Below, piece by piece: positions 58,340-64,000 of a DNA stretch of 64,000 nucleotides; position 1 is the stretch's first letter; each line of letters starts with the position of its first letter. Under the pieces are notes generated by a model, which was given only the letters and a program-made list of their open reading frames with translations, had not been told where the DNA came from and made no database searches. Source of the DNA: Dryocosmus kuriphilus (taxonomy: Eukaryota; Arthropoda; Insecta; Hymenoptera; Cynipidae). Both the position numbers and the translations under genes were made by a program. The stretch is taken from the NCBI GenBank assembly GCA_038277395.1, contig CM076196.1:90647786-90711785 (forward strand), given 5' to 3'.

Positions 58340-58785
58340 TGAGCTTATAATTTATGAGCTTGTAATTTTTGAATTAGAGTTGAGAAAATCAAAATCTGTA
58401 AACTTAAAGGGTTAGTGGACTTGCAATTGGTATGCTTATGGTTTGTTGGTTAGGTATTTGTGGGCTTAGTACATTTGGGGTTGTGGTTTGTGGGTTTGGA
58501 ATCAGTAGGCTTGAGATTTTTAGGCTTGGGGTTCGTGAGCTTAGAGTTTATAAGCTTTTGGTTTACAGGCTTGCAATTTTAAGGCTGGGGTTTGAAGTCT
58601 TGCGATTTTTAAGCTTGTTGGTTTAGGATATGAGGGATTAGAATTTTTGGGCTTGTAGTTTATGGATTTGAAGTTTGTGGACTTGGAATTTGTGGGCATT
58701 GGATTTGTGGACTTGGGGTTAGTTCGTTTAAGGTTTGTGGGCTCGGGGTATGTGAGCTTGGAGTTTGTGGGCTTGGAATTAAAAA
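58340..58785 (+). repeat. Degenerate ~20-bp minisatellite (GTTTGTGGGCTTGGA)
   Basis: About 20 imperfect copies of GGTTTGTGGGCTTGGAATTT-type units with varying length. Open frames (58432-58626) are periodic (RLGVRELRVYKLLVYRL) because of the repeat. Located between hAT-2 and the right TIR. Confidence 0.8.
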
Positions 58786-59051
58786 AATCAAAAAATTAAA
58801 ATAATATCACCTTGGGTTCTGAACGAGTAGGTTTTTCTTGTATAAAAAAGTAAGATGTTATTTATTTTCAATAATTTTCACTATTTCCTAATAAAAATTC
58901 CAAGCGAGTGATATACACGCAGCGGTAAATGGGTTTTTATGTATAGGTAAATTCGCAAACATGAAAACTTCAAAATGTGATATCTCTGCGAAAAAAAGAG
59001 ACATTTCAATAAACTCAACGGCATTCGAAAGGGCAAGGCTTATATTTTAAG

Positions 59052-59052
<1 letters not shown>

Positions 59053-59108
<56 letters not shown>
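59053..59108. repeat. (AT)n microsatellite in the right TIR
   Basis: Uninterrupted AT repeat that lengthens the right arm compared with the left, which has no repeat at the same place. Confidence 0.95.
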
Positions 59109-59110
<2 letters not shown>

Positions 59111-59299
59111 TTTTGATAAAAAGAAAAAGGCCGATGCTTCATAACCTCAAATATAGGCAAAGATCGCTATTTTTGCACCTTTAGGTTAGGATATCTCGAT
59201 AAACAGAGCCAATTCAGAGATTTGGACCTAGAATTCGGATTCAGCACATCAAAAACCTTTGGAAAAGTATATTCTGGTTTCTGGGTAAAAGTCTTGTTG

Positions 59300-60328
59300 G
59301 CCTGTGATTATTAACCGCACTAAGGTTAGTTTCTTGTTAATAAATTACTCTATAATCCATCCTAACTTTCGTAGCCAGTCTTGTTCGTTGAAGGTAGGGA
59401 ATTATTCTTTTTGGATTTGTCTCCATAACTTGCCTACCGTATTAGGTTTGGTTTTTATTTTACCAGATTCTGGTGGCAGTTTCCAAGTCTTGAAACCTTC
59501 ATATAGGTTATCGATTTCCGATTGCCTTTGGCTTAATTCTGGGATGGTTTTAGGAGCGAATACACTTATTTCTGATGAGGGCTCTCTTATTCTTTCTGGT
59601 GGTAACCTTATTTTTTCTTCTTCTCGTTAAATTCTATCCTCTGTTGTGATTAGAGTATTGGATACTTTTGGTCGTGTTTCCTCTTCTTCCACTTGTACTT
59701 TTCCTACTTCGTCTGGTCGAACGGGGAATAATATAGAAAGACAATCGGCAACCTTATCTTCCTTACCCTTTACGTATTCTATTACGTACCTATATTCTTT
59801 CAGTCTATGTCTCCATCGGACTAGCCGTGAGCTTGGATCCTTCATATTGTGGAGCCAGATTAAAGCTTTATGATCCGCTTGGATCCTGAACTTGTTAACA
59901 AGGAGGTACTGTATAAGATGTTTTATAGCCCAAACGATTGCGAGGAGTTCTTTTTCACTCGTGGTATAGTTCTCCTCTTTCTTGTTGTGGGTTTCCGAAA
60001 TGAAGAGGCATGGGTGTCCTTCTTGAGAAAGGACTGCCCCTAGTCCATGTTTGGAAGCATCAGTGGTTAGGGTAAACTGCTTTTTAAAGTCTGGGAATCT
60101 TAATACCGGTGCTGATGTTAGAGCCTTCTTCAAGGTTGTGAAGGAATCCTCACATATTTTTGTCAAATTAGATGGTGTATCCTTCTGTGTTAATTTCGTT
60201 AGGGGTTTCGCGATTGTTGAAAAATTTCTTATAAACTTTCTGTAATATCCGACTAGTCCTAAGAAGGATTGTGTGCCTTTAATTGTTTTTAATTGTTTAA
60301 AGATAAGTATTCTTTCAACTTTTCCCAT
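59300..60328 (-). pseudogene. pol: Errantivirus RT C-terminus and RNase H
   Basis: From 60328 down: the RT connection (TQSFLGLVGYYRKFIRNFST), then RNase H with FTLTTDASKHGLGAVLSQ (first Asp), NYTTSEKELLAIVWA (Glu) and RIQADHKALIWLHN (Asp), ending GKEDKVADCLS. These catalytic residues are intact. After the stop at 59627 the same frame is open to about 59310 as the linker to integrase. The fingers and palm of RT are missing, joined at about 60380 to leader sequence. Confidence 0.9.
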
Positions 60329-60389
60329 GTTAGGCGTAACTCCTTCTTTGGTTATAACGTGACATAAATATCCTAGCTTTAGCTTTTAG

Positions 60390-60545
60390 CCTCAAACGCT
60401 TAGCGTTCAGTGAGTTTACCTTTTCCCCTTGGAACGTAGGTTCCGTTTATCTTTATCGTCCCTCGCTCACTTTGATTGAATAGTCCCACCCTTGTCCCAA
60501 GAAAGGACAGGCGCCCAACTATTTGTTACATTTAAAATCTAGAAT
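60390..60545 (-). other. Errantivirus leader and primer-site region
   Basis: On the minus strand AACAAATAGTTGGGCGCC begins a leader that continues to a deletion joint near 60390, then pol. TGGGCGCC next to a presumed LTR end resembles a primer site, but no matching 5' LTR could be confirmed. Confidence 0.4.
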
Positions 60546-61400
60546 ATGTTTAAAAGAGAATTTTTAAATTGGATAATTAGTTTAACTTCATTTATCTTAA
60601 TTAGGGTCCCTAGTGCACTATTTATGGAGACCACGTAAAATAGTAATGTTACAATATATACTTATTTTCTAAATGGCCATAGACATTTTTGAAACTTATT
60701 TTATGTTAATGACTTCGAAACTTACGAGTCTGATCTGACATTTTCAAAATTCAAAATAGGTACTCGTAGTAGAAGTCAACAACAAGATTTTCCTTGTGCA
60801 ATGTTTAACGTCCCGGATTATATAAATTGGAAGAAAAGGAACGATACATCCAGAAAAATTTGGTTAAAAGTCATATATTAAGTTAAGTGAACAAGGTTTC
60901 GTCGCCATTTGACGACCTCTTCAGGTTTTCTGTTGGAGAAAACAATGTAAAAGATTGTTTACAATAATGTGCTAAAATTATAATTAGATGCAAATTTTTA
61001 ATCCTAAAGCTTACCGATGATTTTGGGTTGGAATAGTTTGAAAAACATTTCTGACGAAGAGTTACGTACAAAGTTCGAGGTCAACAGATTCCATGTTTGT
61101 CGAATCAGTTATAAGCTGATGGTTAAATTTATATATTGTATACATGAAGCATAAATACAGCAACTCGAAAGTAATCAAACCAAAGAAATTCTGTGAATAC
61201 AAAAAAGAAGAAGAATTTGGTTTAAAATAGTAAAATATATTGAGGAAAAGTTTCTTGAAAGTTTTTTAGGCTAGGAAGCTATTTACCTGTAGTATGATGA
61301 TAAAATAATGCATTGTAAGATTTGTATAAGTTATTTTGTTGGTAGATATTGTAATTTAAAGTTGTAAATATGTATTGTAAAAGAATAAAACGTTTTCTTT
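60546..61400. other. AT-rich stretch with hammerhead-like string
   Basis: At 60895-60925 the minus strand reads CTGAAGA, GGTCGTC...GCGAC and GAAACC, fitting the CTGANGA...GAAA core with one unpaired base at helix II. The rest is unremarkable. Confidence 0.4.
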
Positions 61401-61920
61401 AATTTTAAAAGGATAAAAAGCAGGAAGGCATAGGAAAGAATCCTAGCCACCTGAAGATAGGTTGATTACTGTGGAATCGCTCACAAAAAACAAAAAAGGG
61501 GTTGTGATGGGGGGACCCAGGCATCGCCCCCTCCTGTGAAATCCAATGCAAGCCGGTGGGCGGTGAGCACGGTGAAGCCGTCCCACCCGCGCACCCGCGG
61601 TGGTTGAACTCCCCGAAGAATGATACTAACTGGAAGGAATTTTTGTGCAGTATCCGTTCGGGCATTATTACAGAATCTGAGAGAAATTTGACATGGCAGA
61701 GAGCAAAAGTGACGTCAATGTGTGGGATAAAGCCCTCAAGAATGGAAAAAACCACAATAATCTAAGATATTATTTTATGTTGTAAAAGTAAAGAAAAAGA
61801 AAGGAGAGAGTTTACTGAGGTCGAAAGTGAAGATTGCAGCCAGGTCTAGAGTGGCAGGTCGACGCAGCATCCAGGCATGTCTCGGTGCTGCGTCGACCCC
61901 ACACCCCCAATCTGAGTGAT
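61401..61920 (-). other. 3' flank of the jockey LINE, with a strong hairpin
   Basis: Just after the LINE stop, a perfect 13-bp stem GGTCGACGCAGCA (61857-61869 with 61886-61898, 16-base loop). Farther on, a GC-rich patch (61500-61620) carries shadow ORFs on both strands. Possibly the LINE 3' UTR. Confidence 0.5.
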
Positions 61921-62072
61921 TTATTTCATGAGAAAGTATTTTGGCATCGCATGCTTGCGAAGTGGGTCATAGTTAAATTTCCCTAAGGAGCAAATATGTT
62001 CAAAAGGCGATAGTGATGCAGAATTATAGAATTTAGTAGCAGTTTCTTTAATATAATCTGAAATATAAGGTA
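61921..62072 (-). pseudogene. Jockey-like LINE ORF2, last 50 codons
   Basis: Minus strand: YIKETATKFYNSASLSP, then NYDPLRKHAMPKYFL and a TAA. This is the common C-terminal tail of jockey-type proteins, and it continues the frame cut at 63343 by the Tc1 insertion. Confidence 0.8.
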
Positions 62073-63340
62073 CAGTCTGTTCCACAAGAAAGAATACGCG
62101 TTTTCTCGAAAAGTTTTAAAGAAAACTTTATTTTTTATTTTTTGGCATGAAAAAACCCTTTAAATATTTGGGAGAGCCTACCTTAATAAATGGTCCAATC
62201 GCCATTATTCTCGATAATAGCCTGGTATCTTCTGGGCATGCTCTCGACTAATTTTTCAGCATATTCTAAAGATAGAGAGCGCCACACCTCTCTAATTCGT
62301 CGAGAGAGCTGCTTGAGGGTGAATACACGCCTTCCTGTAAGTTTTCTCTTAACGACACTCCACACATTTTCAATCGGATTGGCATCAGGAGATTGTGAAG
62401 GCCAGGCCAAGGTGACGACGCCATTTTCAGCTTTCCAGTTCTTGCAGAGGCGACTGCAATGTTTGGGACCGTTGTCCTCTTGAAGGATCTAAACCTCATT
62501 ATTGGCTCCAAACATCTTTTCTGCAGACCTCAGAAGACCCTGCTTGTAGACTTTGACCATTTTTTCCGCGTTCAGGTTCTCAGTGAACAGCTCTAAACAG
62601 CCAAAACCGCGCTGTGAGAAGCATCCCCAAACATGGATCTTTACTGGGTGTTTAACAGTTTGCTGGAGGAACCGCTCACCTTTGCCTGACCAGGCACGTT
62701 TTATTGGAACCCATGCCAAAAAGGATGGTTCGTCGGAAAAAATCACATTTGACCAATCGCGATCATTATTTTCCATAGGCCATGACAGCCGTTTTTGCAT
62801 GTGCACTTCTGAGAGCAGGGGTTTCTGCCTCGTGCTACGGCACTGCATGTTTGCCTCAGCTAGTCTGCGTCTTATGGTGTTTATACTAACGTCTAATCCC
62901 TTCTCCGCTAGCTTAGCCTTGGCTTTGCGCAGCCGTAGGGTGGGGTTGCGCTTGAATAGTGCGATGATCCCCTTATCCTCATTGCTGGACGTTGCTCGCG
63001 TTTCTCCATTTCCTGGAAGATCATCAACAGCTTTTGTGTCCCTACACCGCTCCACCCACTTTTGTACGAAGTACTTAGACTTTTTAAGCACTTTAGCAGC
63101 AGCTGAGTATGAAAGTTTTGGTCCGTGTGCATTGCTGCACAAAAACACAGCTTCGAACCATTTAGCGTATACTGCACTCATTGGGCAAACTTGTTCACTA
63201 TCCGATACTTCGAATGAGATTGAATCAAATCGGCAGTTCCGCCCTTGCCCTTGAAACGTACAGTCAGACCAAAAAAGAAACGAACAAAGATCTTCAAAAC
63301 TTTTTGAGAAAGCGCGTATTCTTTCTTGTGAAACAGACTG
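62073..63340 (-). mobile_element. Tc1-like DD34E transposon, nearly intact, inside jockey
   Basis: 1268 bp with 50-bp terminal repeats differing at about four positions: left CAGTCTGTTCCACAAGAAAG; right, inverted, CAGTCTGTTTCACAAGAAAG. TA duplications sit at 62071-62072 and 63341-63342. It interrupts the jockey ORF2 on the same strand. Same family as the older copy at 20213-25614. Confidence 0.95.
62183..63181 (-). CDS. Tc1-like transposase with one in-frame stop
   Basis: A 999-bp frame (332 codons plus stop) broken only by a TAG near 62489-62491. The N-terminal helix-turn-helix has LSYSAAAKVLKKSKYFVQKW; a second one has SINTIRRRLAEANMQCRS. Catalytic residues are NVIFSDEPSF (Asp), QEDNGPKH (Asp) and SPDANPIENVW (Glu); the last two are 34 residues apart, DD34E. 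It ends NNGDWTIY, close to the left repeat. It would excise and insert at TA. Apart from the stop it looks complete, so activity in relatives is plausible. Confidence 0.93.
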
Positions 63341-63342
63341 TA

Positions 63343-64000
63343 GTTGAAATTCTTTATGTAAAACTGAGTTTTTTGTATATCTGGGTGCCTTGGTGATGCG
63401 TCTGAGAAATTTGTTTTGAATTATCTGGATCTGATTAATATTACTTTTGACGTACCACCCCAGATTGTACAGGCTTAGGTTGTGATAGGTCGTATAAACA
63501 TTTTATAGATTGTGATCGCATGGTCAGGTTTTAAACTTGAGTGTCGATTGACAATAGGATGTAGGCGCGAGATAACCCCGAGAGCTTTTCCTTTAGTGTC
63601 CTGAATATATTCTTTCCAATTGAGGCGTTTACGGAGCTTAGCTCCTAAGTATTTTACGGAATTGTTCCACTCAATTGACTCATTAAACATTTGCGGTGGA
63701 TCTATTTTGACTGACCTTCTAACTGAGAAAAGAATTGATTCTGATTTTGAAACGTTAATTTTTATTCTCCAAAGTTTAGTCCACGCTTCATTAATTTTAA
63801 GAGCATTATTAAGCAGTTTTAAGATTTTATGAATTGACCAGGAAGAAGTAAATAGTGCACTGTCGTCTACTTATATTCCAAAGGAAACTTCAGGATCCTC
63901 GGGGATATCGTTTACGTATATGTATAATAAAGAAGACAGGTCCGAGAATACTACCTTGAGGGACAGCTGCTCAGCAAGGCCTTTCGCTTGAGAGTGTGTT
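63343..64000 (-). pseudogene. Jockey-like LINE reverse transcriptase, 5' part beyond window
   Basis: From the window edge down: YIYVNDIPEDPEVSFG, then a stop followed by VDDSALF where YADDTA-type catalytic residues are expected (first Tyr codon became TAA). Then SVKYLGAKLRKRLNWKEYI and IYKMFIRPIT, and KFLRRITKAPRYTKNSVLH, the thumb and tail typical of jockey. Several frameshifts. Cut by the Tc1 element at 63342 and resumed at 62072. Confidence 0.88.

Larger units (their letters stand above)
50807..59286 (-). mobile_element. 8.5-kb TIR transposon encoding an uncharacterised Cys-rich protein
   Basis: Left end ACCCAGATAGCAGAATATAC (50807) and right end (rc) ACCCAGAAACCAGAATATAC are inverted. 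The arms stay paired for about 400-480 bp (to about 51240 and from about 58815), for example CAAGAAAAACCTACTCGTTC. It sits inside errantivirus pol. The minus-strand gene 51742-53461 is its only own coding content. A MITE with a hAT inside accounts for over 4 kb of its length. The target duplication was not clear. Superfamily unknown to me. Confidence 0.8.
45101..60545 (-). mobile_element. Errantivirus-like gypsy element, heavily interrupted
   Basis: On the minus strand: leader (about 60545-60390), C-terminal RT and RNase H (60328-59627), integrase (50760-49640), Env (49686-47880), polypurine tract (47863-47853) and 3' LTR. RT and integrase are 8.5 kb apart because of an inserted TIR element. 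Gag, protease and most of RT are deleted between about 60330 and 60395. The LTR is interrupted by a palindrome. Env after pol is what marks errantiviruses. This is an old, broken endogenous copy. The outer LTR limits are uncertain. Confidence 0.8.

Overview
This is eukaryotic, almost certainly arthropod (probably insect), AT-rich nuclear DNA made mostly of transposable elements in various stages of decay. The only host coding sequence I can support is one 98-bp exon on the + strand at 19963-20060. It encodes the domain-I S4 voltage sensor of a T-type (Cav3) calcium channel and has canonical splice signals. Much of the window is therefore probably intron of that gene. No bacterial-type operons, functional rRNA/tRNA genes or CRISPR arrays are present.

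Layout. 1-2704: unassigned AT-rich DNA with a basic ORF and a diverged repeat. 2705-14080: an old Ty3/gypsy LTR retrotransposon (+) with diverged LTRs, decayed gag-pol and a mariner copy inserted between RNase H and integrase. 14081-19962: a possible LINE tail, a diverged tandem duplication and a 1.6-kb inverted repeat (15981-17550) that holds a palindromic MITE (17071-17385). 19963-20060: the Cav3 exon. 20213-25614: a Tc1-like element (-) split by a 4138-bp hAT element (20548-24685) with an exact 8-bp target duplication. 25615-30682: unassigned intron-like DNA. 30683-36349: a long inverted-repeat structure whose arms carry matching gene fragments. Its left arm took in an ORF1-only LINE fragment (itself holding a foldback) and a tRNA-derived SINE with a 14-bp target duplication. 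36350-38289: a dispersed CCCCTGGCA motif cluster and two small inverted-repeat elements. 39866-43160: two Penelope-like retroelements, head to head, with repeated pLTRs and a hammerhead-like motif. 43771-44100: a LINE 3' end.

45100-60545 is the deepest nest. An errantivirus-like gypsy element (-) has its 3' LTR occupied by a ~2.4-kb palindrome of repeated units. Its pol is split between RNase H and integrase by an 8.5-kb element with ~400-480-bp terminal inverted repeats. That element encodes an uncharacterised Cys-rich protein family, and carries a short inverted-repeat element that was itself hit by a second hAT (54095-58128, TSD GCCACACA). 61921 to the end is a jockey-like LINE (-) split by a nearly intact Tc1-like DD34E element (62073-63340).

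Nearly every element copy has stops, frameshifts or lost catalytic residues. The Tc1-like copy at 62073-63340 is the least damaged, with one in-frame stop. The 8.5-kb terminal-inverted-repeat element is the best candidate for a poorly described transposon, and the palindrome inside the LTR is the most unusual piece of structure. All calls come from reading the sequence; no database search was run.
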